From NCBI RefSeq assembly GCF_004341625.1, contig NZ_SLZG01000008.1, positions 124,001 through 188,000 of the forward strand: a stretch of 64,000 nt of DNA, in the 5' to 3' direction. The notes beneath the pieces are model-generated. The model searched no databases, was not told the DNA's origin, and was given only the letters and a program-made list of their open reading frames with translations. The DNA comes from Rhizobium sp. BK376. Its GTDB lineage: Bacteria; Pseudomonadota; Alphaproteobacteria; Rhizobiales; Rhizobiaceae. This document shows, piece by piece, positions 51,100 through 60,765 of the stretch. Position 1 is the first letter of the stretch. Each line of letters starts with the position of its first letter. A program made the position numbers and the translations under genes.

Positions 51100-51801
51100 A
51101 TGGACGCCCGGCAGATGAAGATCAAAGCCGCCGAGGCAGCGCTTTCCCATGTCGAAAGTGGCATGCGGCTTGGAATCGGAACCGGCAGCACGGCTGAAGA
51201 GTTCGTGCGGCTGCTGGCCGAAAAGGTTTCACAGGGTTTGATCGTTCAGGGCGTGCCGACGTCGGAGCGCACGGCGCGGCTTTGCGTCGAACTCGGCGTG
51301 CCTCTCAAATCCCTCGACGAACTTCCTGAGCTTGACCTCACGATTGATGGTGCCGACGAGGTCGATCCCTCTTTGCGGCTGATCAAGGGCGGCGGCGGTG
51401 CTTTGCTGCGCGAAAAGATCGTCGCTGCTGCATCCGCGCGCATGATTGTCATCGCCGACGAGAGCAAGATCGTTGATACGCTCGGGGCTTTTCCGCTGCC
51501 GATAGAGGTCAATCCGTTCGGGCTGGCATCGACGCGCATCAAGATCGAGCGGGCGGCCATGCAGCTTGGTCTTACGGGTGCCCTGAAGCTGCGCCAGGCC
51601 GGTGAAGAAAACTTCATGACGGATGGCGGGCACTTCATCATCGACGCATCTTTTGGCCGCATTCCTGATGCAGAGGCGCTAGCCATCGCATTGAACTCCA
51701 TTCCCGGTGTCGTCGAACACGGACTCTTCATCAACATGGCGACGCTTGCGATCATAGCCGGTCCGGCAGGGGCACGGACGCTGCAGGCGAAAAATACATA
51801 G
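51100..51801 (+). CDS. rpiA: Ribose-5-phosphate isomerase A
   Basis: The 233-residue enzyme has GIGTGSTAEEFV, the catalytic region TIDGADEVDPSLRLIKGGGG and LLREKIVAAAS, all typical of RpiA. It interconverts ribose-5-phosphate and ribulose-5-phosphate. The start was taken at MDARQMKIK, with GGGAGCAGG upstream, not at an earlier open start. The DUF2059 gene follows after 13 bases. Confidence 0.95.
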   Translation: MDARQMKIKAAEAALSHVESGMRLGIGTGSTAEEFVRLLAEKVSQGLIVQGVPTSERTARLCVELGVPLKSLDELPELDLTIDGADEVDPSLRLIKGGGGALLREKIVAAASARMIVIADESKIVDTLGAFPLPIEVNPFGLASTRIKIERAAMQLGLTGALKLRQAGEENFMTDGGHFIIDASFGRIPDAEALAIALNSIPGVVEHGLFINMATLAIIAGPAGARTLQAKNT

Positions 51802-51814
51802 GAGCATTGAACTC

Positions 51815-52453
51815 ATGATCAAAATAACGGGTCTTGGCCGTTTTGCCGCTGCGACCATCGTTCTTTCAGGCCTCGCGTTCGGCTCGGCCAGTGCGCAGGA
51901 CGTAACCGACGAGCAGATCAAGGCAGCCCGCGCCGCAATCAACGCGCTCGGCATCACGAACCAATTCGACGCCATTCTTCCGAACCTCGCCGAGCAGCTG
52001 AAGAGCACGATGATCCAGGCGAACCCGAACTTCGGCGACCAGATTGCCGCGACGGTTGATCAGCAGGCCCTGGCGCTGGCGCCGCGCCGCGCTGATCTCG
52101 AGCGCGAAGCCGCCATCACCTATGCTAAGGCTTTCTCGGTCGACGAGCTGAAGGCGATCTCCGAGTTCTACACGTCGGATGCCGGCAAGAAGTTGCTGAA
52201 GGACGGTCCTGTCGCGACGCGCGAACTCTATAAGGCCGCGGACATCTGGAGCCAGGGTATTTCCCGCGATCTCGCCAGCCAGAGCAACGACGCTCTCGCC
52301 AAGATCGTCAAGGTTCCGGCAGCACCGCCTGTCGCCGACGACGCTCCGGCAGCCGATGCGGCGCCGGCCGCCAAGCCGGCAGCAAAGCCGGCCGCAACCG
52401 CAAAGCCGGCCGCAAAACCTGCTGCCCCGAAGCTGACCATTCCCGCGAACTAA
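51815..52453 (+). CDS. DUF2059 family secreted protein with Ala/Lys/Pro tail
   Basis: The 212-residue protein has a signal peptide (cleaved after SAQ or nearby), a helical DUF2059 domain (about 30-160: LPNLAEQLKSTMIQANPNF, SVDELKAISEFYTSDAGKKL) and a C-terminal low-complexity tail of repeated KPAA units. Function unknown. It is probably in an operon with rpiA, which ends 13 bases earlier. A good terminator follows. Confidence 0.9.
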   Translation: MIKITGLGRFAAATIVLSGLAFGSASAQDVTDEQIKAARAAINALGITNQFDAILPNLAEQLKSTMIQANPNFGDQIAATVDQQALALAPRRADLEREAAITYAKAFSVDELKAISEFYTSDAGKKLLKDGPVATRELYKAADIWSQGISRDLASQSNDALAKIVKVPAAPPVADDAPAADAAPAAKPAAKPAATAKPAAKPAAPKLTIPAN

Positions 52454-52475
52454 GTTTTACGCATATCGAATATGT

Positions 52476-52499
52476 AAAGCCCGGCGTCGTCCGGGCTTT
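52476..52499 (+). terminator. Terminator after the DUF2059 gene
   Basis: A 9-bp perfect stem AAAGCCCGG/CCGGGCTTT with a 6-base loop, followed by TCTTTT. A textbook rho-independent terminator. Confidence 0.88.
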
Positions 52500-52586
52500 T
52501 CTTTTGGGGGCTGCCGGCACTATATCAGCAGCAAATGTCCCGTCCCGTCGGCTTTCCCGGCCCATATTTTCCTGCAGGAGCTTTGC

Positions 52587-53972
52587 ATGTCTTCCTACGA
52601 TTATGATCTCTTCGTCATTGGCGGCGGTTCGGGCGGCGTGCGCAGCGCGCGCGTTGCTGCATCGCTCGGGAAGAAAGTCGGCATTGCCGAAGAGTATCGC
52701 TACGGGGGAACCTGCGTCATTCGCGGCTGCGTGCCGAAGAAACTCTTCGTCTACGCTTCGCAGTATCACGAGCATTTCGAGGACGCGGCCGGCTACGGCT
52801 GGACGGTTGGGGAAAGCAAGTTCGATTGGAAGAAGCTGATCGAGGCCAAGGACAAGGAAATTGCCCGTCTCGAAGGTCTCTACCGCAAGGGCCTCGACAA
52901 TGCGAAGGCTGATATATTCGATACGCGCGCCGAGCTGATCGACGCCAACACGATCCGGCTCGTCAAGACAGGCAAGACTGTCACCGCCGACAAGATCGTC
53001 ATTGCCGTTGGCGGCTCTCCGAACCATCATTCCGCTTTGCCGGGCTATGAGCTGTGCATTTCCTCCAACGAGGCTTTCCATCTCGAGGAACTGCCGAAGT
53101 CGATCCTGATTGCCGGCGGTGGCTACATCGCTGTCGAATTCGCCAATATCTTTCATGGCCTAGGCGTCGACGTGACACTGATCTATCGCGGTGCGGAAAT
53201 CCTGTCGCGGTTCGACCAGGACATGCGCCGTGGCCTGCATGAGGCAATGGAGCAGAAGGGAATCCGTGTCCTCTGCCACGACGTTATCGAGGAAGTGACG
53301 AAGACGGAGGCCGGGCTTCGGGCGCGCACCATGAAGGGCGAAATGCTTGATGTCGGCGTCGTGATGCTGGCCTTGGGCCGTGATCCAAACACCAAGAACC
53401 TCGGTCTTGAGGCTGCCGGCGTGAAGACCGATGGGCGCGGTGCGATCGTCGTCGACGACTATTCGCGTAGCTCCGTTCCCAACATCTACGCGCTGGGCGA
53501 TGTCACCGATCGGGTACAATTGACGCCCGTCGCTATCCATGAGGCGATGTGCTTTATCGAGACGGTGTACAAGAACAATCCGACCAAGCCCGATCACGAC
53601 CTGATCGCGACCGCCGTCTTCTCGCAGCCCGAGATCGGCACGGTGGGTCTCAGCGAAGAGGATGCGGGCAAGCGCTTCAAGGAATTGGAAGTCTACCGCG
53701 CCGAGTTCCGTCCGATGAAGGCGACACTATCGGGCCGGAAGGAAAAGACCATCATGAAGCTGATCGTCAATGCCGAGGACCGCAAGGTCGTTGGCGCCCA
53801 TATTCTGGGTCACGATGCAGGCGAGATGGCACAGATCCTCGGCATAACGCTGAAGGCCGGCTGCACGAAGGATGATTTCGACCGGACCATGGCCGTTCAC
53901 CCGACGGCTGCCGAAGAGCTGGTGACGATGTATTCGCCGAGCTACCGCGTCATCGACGGCCAGCGCGTCTAA
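52587..53972 (+). CDS. gor: Glutathione-disulfide reductase
   Basis: The 461-residue flavoenzyme has an FAD site VIGGGSGGVRSARVAASLG, the redox disulfide GGTCVIRGCVPKKL (Cys43, Cys48), an NADPH site ILIAGGGYIAVEFA and the C-terminal catalytic His-Glu (AVHPTAAEELVTMY). It reduces glutathione disulfide with NADPH. The NADPH-site sequence matches rhizobial Gor. GGAGC precedes the ATG. It converges on a TadG-like gene. Confidence 0.96.
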   Translation: MSSYDYDLFVIGGGSGGVRSARVAASLGKKVGIAEEYRYGGTCVIRGCVPKKLFVYASQYHEHFEDAAGYGWTVGESKFDWKKLIEAKDKEIARLEGLYRKGLDNAKADIFDTRAELIDANTIRLVKTGKTVTADKIVIAVGGSPNHHSALPGYELCISSNEAFHLEELPKSILIAGGGYIAVEFANIFHGLGVDVTLIYRGAEILSRFDQDMRRGLHEAMEQKGIRVLCHDVIEEVTKTEAGLRARTMKGEMLDVGVVMLALGRDPNTKNLGLEAAGVKTDGRGAIVVDDYSRSSVPNIYALGDVTDRVQLTPVAIHEAMCFIETVYKNNPTKPDHDLIATAVFSQPEIGTVGLSEEDAGKRFKELEVYRAEFRPMKATLSGRKEKTIMKLIVNAEDRKVVGAHILGHDAGEMAQILGITLKAGCTKDDFDRTMAVHPTAAEELVTMYSPSYRVIDGQRV

Positions 53973-53997
53973 GCGGCCTGGGCGGGCTGGTTTCCGA

Positions 53998-55290
53998 TCA
54001 GCCCGTCAATCTCGGGGTCTGCAAGACCTTCAGGAAGAGCGCGTTCATGGCGTCGCTGATGCCCTGCGATGGGCTCACTTCGAAATACAGGCCTGCCGAG
54101 GCGCAGGACTGCAGCCTCTTGCCGATCTGCGACTGGAAGGGGCTGATCCACTCATTGTACCAGCCGTCCTGGGGCAGGGGCAGGTAGGTGGTGTAGAGGA
54201 TAGCGATCTTGACGTTGCGGTTCTTCAGCGGTGTGCAGAAGCTCGTGTCGATCGGCTCCTGGCAGCGGTTCGCGCCGGAGAGCGGTTCGGTGCAATTGGT
54301 CTTCGGGCTGTCGCCGACGCCGTCGGTGACGAAGAACAGGATCTTCTGGCGATCGGAGGGTCCGGTGCCCTGACCGGCGGCCGAGATCGTCGTATTCAGC
54401 TGTGTCAGAGCGTTATCGAAGCTCGTCAGCGCGTCATTCTTGTAATTTTGCTGCAGGATGGTCATCAGCTGGACGCCGGTCGTATTGCTGCTGACCTGGT
54501 TCATGTCGGTGGAAAGGTCAGAGACGGTCTTCAGCTGGTCGTCGTCTGCCGATGTTCCGAATGTATAGACGGCCATGCGGAACTGGTCGGGCGTAACGCG
54601 GTTGCTGACAGCCGTCTGCGTCAGCGCCTGCGTCGCCTCTCGAACGACGTCGATGCGGGTCGTCACGTGGAGCTGCTGCGCCAGTGTATAGTAATCTTTT
54701 CCCGCGTTCTGACCCGTCTCGTGGCAGGCAAAGGCGCAGCTGTCCGGCGTATGGCTTTCCATTGTCGCAATATCAGACGGGGTCGCGCCGACGCCCATGG
54801 ATGGCGTGTTGTCCACCAGGATATAGAAATCCATGTAGGTCGCGGTCTGGTTCTGCGACGTCGCCGTTCCCGATATGTCGATCGAGTCCTTGCCGAGGAT
54901 GCGCAGGAACGTCGTCGGCACGACGGCGGAAAAATTGACCCTCGATTGCAGCGTGCTGCCTGTCTTGCTCACGGAGACATCGACGTTGACGTCATCCTGC
55001 TGCAGCGCGACCGTGTTTTGGGCGAAGAAGAGGTTCTTGGCGTCGGCTTCGGCGATGCTGACAGTGCCGTCTCCCATGGTCATGGCTGCCGCCACACCAC
55101 TCGATTTTTCCGCCAGTGCACCGACCGCTGCGGCATCGGCGGCAGCGAAAAGCTGGGTCCTGACGCTCATGGCATTTGAGAAATCGATCGCGAGGCCGGC
55201 CACTCCGAGGAGCGGCACCATCAGCAATGCCGTCATGATGCCGAAATTGCCGGCTTTATTTTGCCACAGATGCTGCCACTGGCCGCGCAT
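53998..55290 (-). CDS. TadG-like pilus-associated protein with vWA domain
   Basis: The 430-residue protein has a TadE/TadG-like N-terminus (GNFGIMTALLMVPLLGVAGLAI, one membrane helix then AADAAAVGAL) and a von Willebrand A-like region with DFYILVDNTPSMGVG, LFFVTDGVGD and paired cysteines (CAFACHE; CTEP; CQEP; CTP). The metal site DxTxS differs from the usual DxSxS. Such proteins are pseudopilin-like and sit at the cell surface. No tad secretion genes lie here. The start has GAGGAAACG upstream. Confidence 0.85.
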   Translation of the reverse strand: MRGQWQHLWQNKAGNFGIMTALLMVPLLGVAGLAIDFSNAMSVRTQLFAAADAAAVGALAEKSSGVAAAMTMGDGTVSIAEADAKNLFFAQNTVALQQDDVNVDVSVSKTGSTLQSRVNFSAVVPTTFLRILGKDSIDISGTATSQNQTATYMDFYILVDNTPSMGVGATPSDIATMESHTPDSCAFACHETGQNAGKDYYTLAQQLHVTTRIDVVREATQALTQTAVSNRVTPDQFRMAVYTFGTSADDDQLKTVSDLSTDMNQVSSNTTGVQLMTILQQNYKNDALTSFDNALTQLNTTISAAGQGTGPSDRQKILFFVTDGVGDSPKTNCTEPLSGANRCQEPIDTSFCTPLKNRNVKIAILYTTYLPLPQDGWYNEWISPFQSQIGKRLQSCASAGLYFEVSPSQGISDAMNALFLKVLQTPRLTG

Positions 55291-55599
55291 GATCGTTTCC
55301 TCAATTGCCTGTCGCTCTCATGGCGAACTCAGCAGGACCCTCATGGCGGCTGATTGACGCGTTGTATCAGGCAATTCTCAATAGGCAGCAAAGCCGCTTG
55401 GTATGCGGGCAGTTAATGCCTATGTAGTGGAACTTGCAGGCTCTTCGCAGCCTCAACCGAGGCGCTGTTTGTCAGGGGCTCTTGAAGAGTATCTTGGACT
55501 GAACGGCGCTATGCAAAGCCACGACAAGGGGGTATAAGCCGCCCTTATTTCTTCGACGGGACATTCGGCCAAAGGCCGGATGCGGAACAGGTGATTGAG
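55291..55599. other. Intergenic region between divergent TadG-like and DAHP synthase genes
   Basis: The 309 bases hold the ribosome sites of both genes and a small hairpin (CGGCCAAAGGCCG, about 55566-55578) 20 bases before the synthase start. No ORF with recognisable content and no RNA gene is seen. The promoter for each gene is presumably here. Confidence 0.4.
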
Positions 55600-56973
55600 A
55601 TGGCACAGAATTGGACACCGAATAGTTGGCGGCAAAAACCGATCCAGCAGGTGCCGGAATATCCGGACCATGCAGCGCTCGCAGCAGTGGAAGCGCAGCT
55701 TGCAACCTTTCCGCCGCTCGTTTTTGCCGGTGAAGCACGTCGTCTGAAGAAGCATCTCGCCAATGTCGCAGAAGGCAACGCCTTCCTGCTGCAGGGTGGC
55801 GACTGCGCCGAAAGCTTCGCCGAACACGGCGCCGACAACATCCGCGACTTCTTCCGCGCCTTCCTGCAGATGGCCGTCGTGCTGACTTTTGGCGCGCAGC
55901 TTCCTGTCGTCAAGGTCGGTCGCATCGCAGGACAGTTTGCCAAGCCGCGCTCCTCACCGATGGAAACGCAGAATGGCATTTCGCTGCCGAGCTACCGCGG
56001 TGACAACATCAACGGTACCGACTTCACGGAAGAGTCGCGTATTCCGAACCCGGATCGCCAGCTGCTGGCCTACCGCCAGTCGGCTGCAACGCTGAACCTT
56101 CTGCGCGCCTTCGCGATGGGTGGCTATGCCAATCTCGAAAACGTGCACCAGTGGATGCTCGGCTTCGTCAAGGACAGCCCGCAGGGCGAACGCTACCGCA
56201 AGCTGGCCGATCGCATCAGCGAAACGATGGACTTCATGAAGGCCATCGGCATCAGTGCCGAGTCTAATCCGAGCCTGCGCGAGACTGATTTCTTCACCAG
56301 CCACGAGGCGCTGCTTCTCGGCTACGAAGAGGCATTCACGCGCGTCGATTCAACCTCGGGTGACTGGTACGCGACCTCGGGCCATATGCTCTGGATCGGC
56401 GACCGCACGCGTCAGCTCGACCACGCTCATGTGGAATATTTCCGCGGCATCAAGAACCCGATCGGTTTGAAGTGCGGCCCGTCGCTGGCGCCGGATAATC
56501 TGATCGAGCTCATCGACGCCCTCAACCCGACGAATGAGGCCGGTCGTCTGACGCTGATCTGCCGCTTCGGTCACGACAAGGTCGCTGAAAACCTGCCGAA
56601 GCTGATCCGTGCCGTCGAACGTGAGGGCCGCAAGGTCGTCTGGTCCTGCGATCCGATGCACGGCAACACGATCACGCTCAACAACTACAAGACCCGTCCG
56701 TTCGAGCGGATCCTGTCGGAAGTCGAAAGCTTCTTCCAGATCCACCGCGCGGAAGGCACGCATCCGGGCGGCATCCATATCGAGATGACCGGCAAGGATG
56801 TGACCGAATGCACCGGCGGTGCGCGCGCCGTATCTGCCGACGATCTGCAGGATCGCTACCATACCCATTGCGACCCGCGCCTCAATGCCGACCAGGCTCT
56901 GGAACTTGCCTTCCTCTTGGCCGAGCGCATGAAGGGCGGCCGCGACGAGAAGCGCATGGTTGCCCAGGGCTGA
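55600..56973 (+). CDS. 3-deoxy-7-phosphoheptulonate synthase, class II
   Basis: The 457-residue protein is a plant-type DAHP synthase: FAGEARRLKKHLA, QGGDCAESFAEH, GRIAGQFAKPRSSP, LKCGPSL and DPMHGNT. It joins erythrose-4-phosphate and phosphoenolpyruvate in the first step of aromatic amino-acid synthesis. The start MAQNWTPNSW matches the family's length. It is a single-gene unit with its own terminator and no AroQ partner next to it. Confidence 0.95.
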   Translation: MAQNWTPNSWRQKPIQQVPEYPDHAALAAVEAQLATFPPLVFAGEARRLKKHLANVAEGNAFLLQGGDCAESFAEHGADNIRDFFRAFLQMAVVLTFGAQLPVVKVGRIAGQFAKPRSSPMETQNGISLPSYRGDNINGTDFTEESRIPNPDRQLLAYRQSAATLNLLRAFAMGGYANLENVHQWMLGFVKDSPQGERYRKLADRISETMDFMKAIGISAESNPSLRETDFFTSHEALLLGYEEAFTRVDSTSGDWYATSGHMLWIGDRTRQLDHAHVEYFRGIKNPIGLKCGPSLAPDNLIELIDALNPTNEAGRLTLICRFGHDKVAENLPKLIRAVEREGRKVVWSCDPMHGNTITLNNYKTRPFERILSEVESFFQIHRAEGTHPGGIHIEMTGKDVTECTGGARAVSADDLQDRYHTHCDPRLNADQALELAFLLAERMKGGRDEKRMVAQG

Positions 56974-57004
56974 TTGCCGGTTCGGCAACATCACATTGCA
57001 CATC

Positions 57005-57035
57005 AGAAAGGGCCGGCGTTTTGCTGGCCCTTTCT
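57005..57035. terminator. Bidirectional terminator after DAHP synthase gene
   Basis: A 10-bp perfect stem AGAAAGGGCC/GGCCCTTTCT with an 11-base loop lies between the convergent synthase and TadG-like genes and serves both. Confidence 0.85.
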
Positions 57036-57072
57036 GTATCGTCCCACTTCTTCTTTCGGTGACTCCTCAATC

Positions 57073-58812
57073 CTACTGAACCAGCACTGGCTGCTGGCAT
57101 CGCACATCCGTGACCCGAACATCGGCCTCGCCGATCCTGACGCCCAGCGTCATCAGAATGTTGTCCAGCAGGGTGTCGAGCGGCGCGGTGATACTGGTCA
57201 TCACGGCGGACAGGGCCTGCTGTATGGAAGACTGCGTCCCGATGGTAACGATCAGGATCTTGATCTTATAAGCGGTATTGCCCAGCAAGGAGGCGACGGT
57301 CGAGGTCAGCGTGTCATGCGTGGAGGCCGTGCGGTAATTCCCATTCGAAATATCCGATGGAGAGAAGGTCAGCGACGTCTTGGTCATGTTGGTGATCGCG
57401 ACATGGGAGCTGGCTGTGACCTTCACAAGAAGGGAATCGATCAGCGTCGCCGGACTGACTGACGGCTTGGAGCCGAAATTGGAGAATTTCGAGGTATCGA
57501 CATCGCCGAGATAGACGTCGGCAACGCCCGGGATCGTGTCGATCGTCACATTGGCGTTCTGTGCGCCATTGCCGAGGCAGGCGATCGAGGCGAGGGTGCC
57601 CTGACCCGAGGCGACCTCGATATAGAGCGGGATTTTCAGCTTCAGGCCGAGAAGCACTGAAAGCCCATCCACCGTCAACGAGAGTTTCAATCGGGTCTGC
57701 ACTGTTCGCACGACCGTTCCCGGACTGCCGATTGCAAGCGAAGGCGTCTGCTGGGCCGGCTCGCCGATGGCGAGGGTCAATTGGACCGTAGAAAGACCGG
57801 GGACCGTGCCATTCAGGTTGACGGCGACCTGTTTGCTGCCATTGGCGGCAAGGGCGGCGGCCGAGATCAGGTCCATCACATTGGCTTCCAGGTTGAGATG
57901 CGAGCCACTGCCGACAACGCGCTGGCTGGCGGGGCCGAGCGCCAGTATGTCGCCGAGATCAAACTTTACCCGGGTGCTGTTGGTTGCCGCCTCGATCGTT
58001 TTTATCGCCGTCTTTACCGTTGGCGACAGTCCGGTTTGCTTCCCCACAGCCTTTATGAAATCGCCGTAGGAGATGTCGGTGCTCAGCGTATCCGAATAGC
58101 TGCCGGCGGTCAGGTTGAGGTTGGTGGCTAGTGAATCGATGACCGACAGTGCGTTCACGTCGGCGGAGGCCAGCGCCTGATAGTCCATTACGCTGAGAGA
58201 TAGAGACGTGCCAAGCAGGCTGTTCAGCAGCGCGTTCAGAACGCCGTTGTTGAGGCTGGCAAGGCGCGAGCCGATCGAGAAGGCCGCAATCTTCTGCGTG
58301 GCGGCAGTGCCTACAGCCGTAAGTTTTGGCGGCGCGGAAATGCTGGAGGCGAAGAACAGACCGCCGGTCTGCTGGACTGCAACCTTTACGGCATCCGTCG
58401 GCTTGGCCCCAGCGACGAAGCGGTCCGCTGGCGCAACCGAGGCGTTTGCCGCGTAGGTGCCTGACGTCAATGTCGCGATACCGTCGAACTTGGCTTCGGT
58501 GGTCTGGTCTCCAAGGGGAAACTTGCCCTTGTTCGAGACATATCCAGTCGGTGTTCGGATCGCCATGTCGAGATTGTTTTGCTGAAAATACGTCAGCACA
58601 TTCGTCTCCGCGTTGGTCGCGTCCGAGGCTGCGATGATCGACGCGAGATCAGCGGTATCCTGCAGTTTTCGCTGCTGAAGTGTCAGCAGGCCGTAATCGA
58701 CGCCAAGGCTCAGAACATAGAGGATGAGAGGAGCGGAGAGTGCCGAAATGACTGCTATGTTTCCGCCGCGATCCGTGCTGAGGCGGTCAATCAACATCCG
58801 ATATGGCTTCAT
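57073..58812 (-). CDS. TadG-family pilus assembly protein
   Basis: The 579-residue protein has the TadG N-terminus RGGNIAVISALSAPLILYVL (membrane helix about 20-40), then LQQRKLQDTADLASIIAASD and a long Ser/Thr/Asn/Leu-rich extracytoplasmic part with many beta-prone segments. It is larger than typical TadE but matches TadG. Its ATG overlaps the stop of the TadE gene by four bases (ATGA). Role: minor pilin or surface protein of the tight-adherence type, inferred only. Confidence 0.85.
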   Translation of the reverse strand: MKPYRMLIDRLSTDRGGNIAVISALSAPLILYVLSLGVDYGLLTLQQRKLQDTADLASIIAASDATNAETNVLTYFQQNNLDMAIRTPTGYVSNKGKFPLGDQTTEAKFDGIATLTSGTYAANASVAPADRFVAGAKPTDAVKVAVQQTGGLFFASSISAPPKLTAVGTAATQKIAAFSIGSRLASLNNGVLNALLNSLLGTSLSLSVMDYQALASADVNALSVIDSLATNLNLTAGSYSDTLSTDISYGDFIKAVGKQTGLSPTVKTAIKTIEAATNSTRVKFDLGDILALGPASQRVVGSGSHLNLEANVMDLISAAALAANGSKQVAVNLNGTVPGLSTVQLTLAIGEPAQQTPSLAIGSPGTVVRTVQTRLKLSLTVDGLSVLLGLKLKIPLYIEVASGQGTLASIACLGNGAQNANVTIDTIPGVADVYLGDVDTSKFSNFGSKPSVSPATLIDSLLVKVTASSHVAITNMTKTSLTFSPSDISNGNYRTASTHDTLTSTVASLLGNTAYKIKILIVTIGTQSSIQQALSAVMTSITAPLDTLLDNILMTLGVRIGEADVRVTDVRCQQPVLVQ

Positions 58813-59231
58813 ATGCCACCCATGCGGATCGTCGCAAACCGCTTGATCGTCTTGTCTGGCGAAGCGAAACTGTAGAGATTCCAGATGGGTAAGTCTTCAG
58901 CGTCGTATTCAACCGAGACCGTAAACTGGTTGCTGTTGGTGGGGTCGGCGGCGACCGTGACCTTGAGCTTGTCACGCTTCAAAAAGGTGTCGTTCAGCGT
59001 CGAATTCGTAACGAAGGTGTCGACCAGTTGCTCGCGTTCGCTCTCGGTTATTCCGGCGACTGCGGTTCTTGCTGCGTCGGCTGCAATCTGTTGCACGGAG
59101 TGCGCGACACTTAGGTAGATGCCATAGGCAATCAGTGTCATCAGCACTAGAATGAAGACGGGAGCCAGTATGGCGAATTCGACCGCCGCAGCCCCATCTC
59201 GGCACCATTGGAGATCGCGGAACCTCTTCAT
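58809..59231 (-). CDS. TadE family pilus protein
   Basis: The 140-residue protein has RDGAAAVEFAILAPVFILVL, the TadE motif with the Glu five residues into the helix after the Gly-Ala processing region, then SVQQIAADAARTAVAGI. It is a pseudopilin-like subunit. MKRFRDLQ was chosen as start because AAGGGC lies upstream. Coupled to the TadG gene by ATGA. No prepilin peptidase or tad ATPase lies here. Confidence 0.9.
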   Translation of the reverse strand: MKRFRDLQWCRDGAAAVEFAILAPVFILVLMTLIAYGIYLSVAHSVQQIAADAARTAVAGITESEREQLVDTFVTNSTLNDTFLKRDKLKVTVAADPTNSNQFTVSVEYDAEDLPIWNLYSFASPDKTIKRFATIRMGGI

Positions 59232-59669
59232 GGGGATGCCCTTTCGCAAGCTATCGTTGATGATCCTTTGGATCACTAACGCCTATGATGTATCAGTATG
59301 TATTAAAATATAATTAGCTAATAAACCTATTGCGTGTAGATAAGAACCTGCTCCGCTAGAGACCCTATAGGTCGCAAGGCGGCAGGTGCGCCGAATAAGG
59401 CATGCCTCCAGCCACCTGTGATTGTTCCGGTTCAAGCCGTTGCTTCCCGGACCTTTTTTCCTCCGGCCTTAAATGCCCGTCAAAATGCCGCTGCCTCTTT
59501 CGCTAGCCTTCGATATCTCTCCCAGTGTTTTCCCAACGAGGAGTTGCCCAAGCGGCGCATGTCCCATGCTGGATCAGATTCGCTGAAGGTCTTGTCATGC
59601 CTTTGCGTTTGACAGGATTTGCAGCACCGATATGACGGTGGCCGGGCGTGTTTGCGGGGAGGGATAAGC
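59232..59669. other. Intergenic region before TadE and GFA genes
   Basis: The 438 bases lie between divergent genes. The left end is strongly AT-rich (59270-59330), as expected for the TadE promoter. The rest shows only short out-of-frame ORFs on both strands with no domain. No RNA gene, repeat or mobile element seen. Confidence 0.5.
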
Positions 59670-60095
59670 ATGGATGAAGAGCATACGGGATCGTGTCTCT
59701 GCGGCGCGGTGCGGTTCCGGGCATATGGACAGCTGCGGGAGGTCGTCGCCTGCCATTGTTCCCAGTGCCGCAAGCAGACCGGGCTCTATTATGCCGCCAC
59801 GAATGTCTCCATCGACAAACTCGCGATCGAGGGAGACGAGTCCATAACGTGGTACCGGGCCAGTTCTTTCGCGCGCCGAGGTTTCTGCAAGACCTGCGGG
59901 TCGGCCCTGTTCTGGCAGGCCGAAGGCGCGGACGAGATTTCGCTCATGGCTGGCCTGTTCGACCAGCCCAGCGATCTCAAGATCGCCTATCATATCTACT
60001 GCGCCGACAAGGGTGATTTCTATGAGATATCGGACGGGCTGCCGCAGTACCGGCAGGGAAGTCCGGGCCTGCTGACGGCAGGCCCCTCGGACTGA
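59670..60095 (+). CDS. GFA family (glutathione-dependent formaldehyde-activating enzyme-like) protein
   Basis: The 141-residue protein has the zinc-binding cysteines of the family: GSCLCGAVRF, ACHCSQCRKQTG and FCKTCGSALF. Named after S-(hydroxymethyl)glutathione synthase, but most members have untested substrates. ATG 59670 has GGGGAGGG upstream. Convergent with the DUF1003 gene. Confidence 0.9.
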   Translation: MDEEHTGSCLCGAVRFRAYGQLREVVACHCSQCRKQTGLYYAATNVSIDKLAIEGDESITWYRASSFARRGFCKTCGSALFWQAEGADEISLMAGLFDQPSDLKIAYHIYCADKGDFYEISDGLPQYRQGSPGLLTAGPSD

Positions 60096-60116
60096 AACCG
60101 AAGAAGCTTCGCCGCG

Positions 60117-60647
60117 TCAGTTTTGGTTGTCGAGCTTCTGCACCAGTTTCGAGATTTCCTGCTTCAGCGACTCGATCTCCGTCAGGACATGCATGTCGAT
60201 CTTCTGGTGGAGCGACAGAACCTCGAGTTCGGCCTTGAGATTGACTTCGTAATCCTTCGCCGCCTCGAAGCGGTCGCGCTCGGCCTGACGGTTCTGTGAC
60301 ATCATGATGATCGGCGCCTGAATGGCTGCGATCATCGAGAGCACGAGGTTGAGGAAGATGAAGGGATAGGGGTCGAAGGCGCGCGTCGCGAGTACGATGG
60401 TGTTTATGACTGTCCAAACTACAAGAAACAACAGGAAGGACAGGATGAACGACCACGAGCCGCCGACCTGCGCGATGCCGTCGGCGAGCCGTTCGCCCAT
60501 TGACGCCTCCGCGGAAAAGGCAGCGTTGACGTCGGTCGATATGACCTTGCGCTCGTGCGCCTTTTTCAGAACGCGTTTTTCGATGTCGCCCAGTTCATCG
60601 GCAGACTTGTCGAAATGCAGGTGGACGAAATTCGAGAGGTTATACAT
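60117..60647 (-). CDS. DUF1003 family membrane protein
   Basis: The 176-residue protein has two membrane helices (about 65-83 and 95-117: SWSFILSFLLFLVVWTVINT; PYPFIFLNLVLSMIAAIQAP) followed by MMSQNRQAERDRFEA, the family signature, and a helical coiled C-terminus. Function unknown. A single-gene unit, divergent from nadE. Confidence 0.9.
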   Translation of the reverse strand: MYNLSNFVHLHFDKSADELGDIEKRVLKKAHERKVISTDVNAAFSAEASMGERLADGIAQVGGSWSFILSFLLFLVVWTVINTIVLATRAFDPYPFIFLNLVLSMIAAIQAPIIMMSQNRQAERDRFEAAKDYEVNLKAELEVLSLHQKIDMHVLTEIESLKQEISKLVQKLDNQN

Positions 60648-60765
60648 GGGAGACTCCGGGCCTTAATCACTTTGGGCGTCAGTATTCTTTTGTGCCGGCA
60701 AATTGCAACGCCGAAAACGAAAGGGCGTGCGGAAGCGAGTTGCGGAGCTTCCCTGCGAACGCTAA

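Noticed and set aside
59480..59773. Minus-strand ORF between the TadE and GFA genes
   Set aside because: No ribosome site or family, and it overlaps the start of the well-supported GFA gene.
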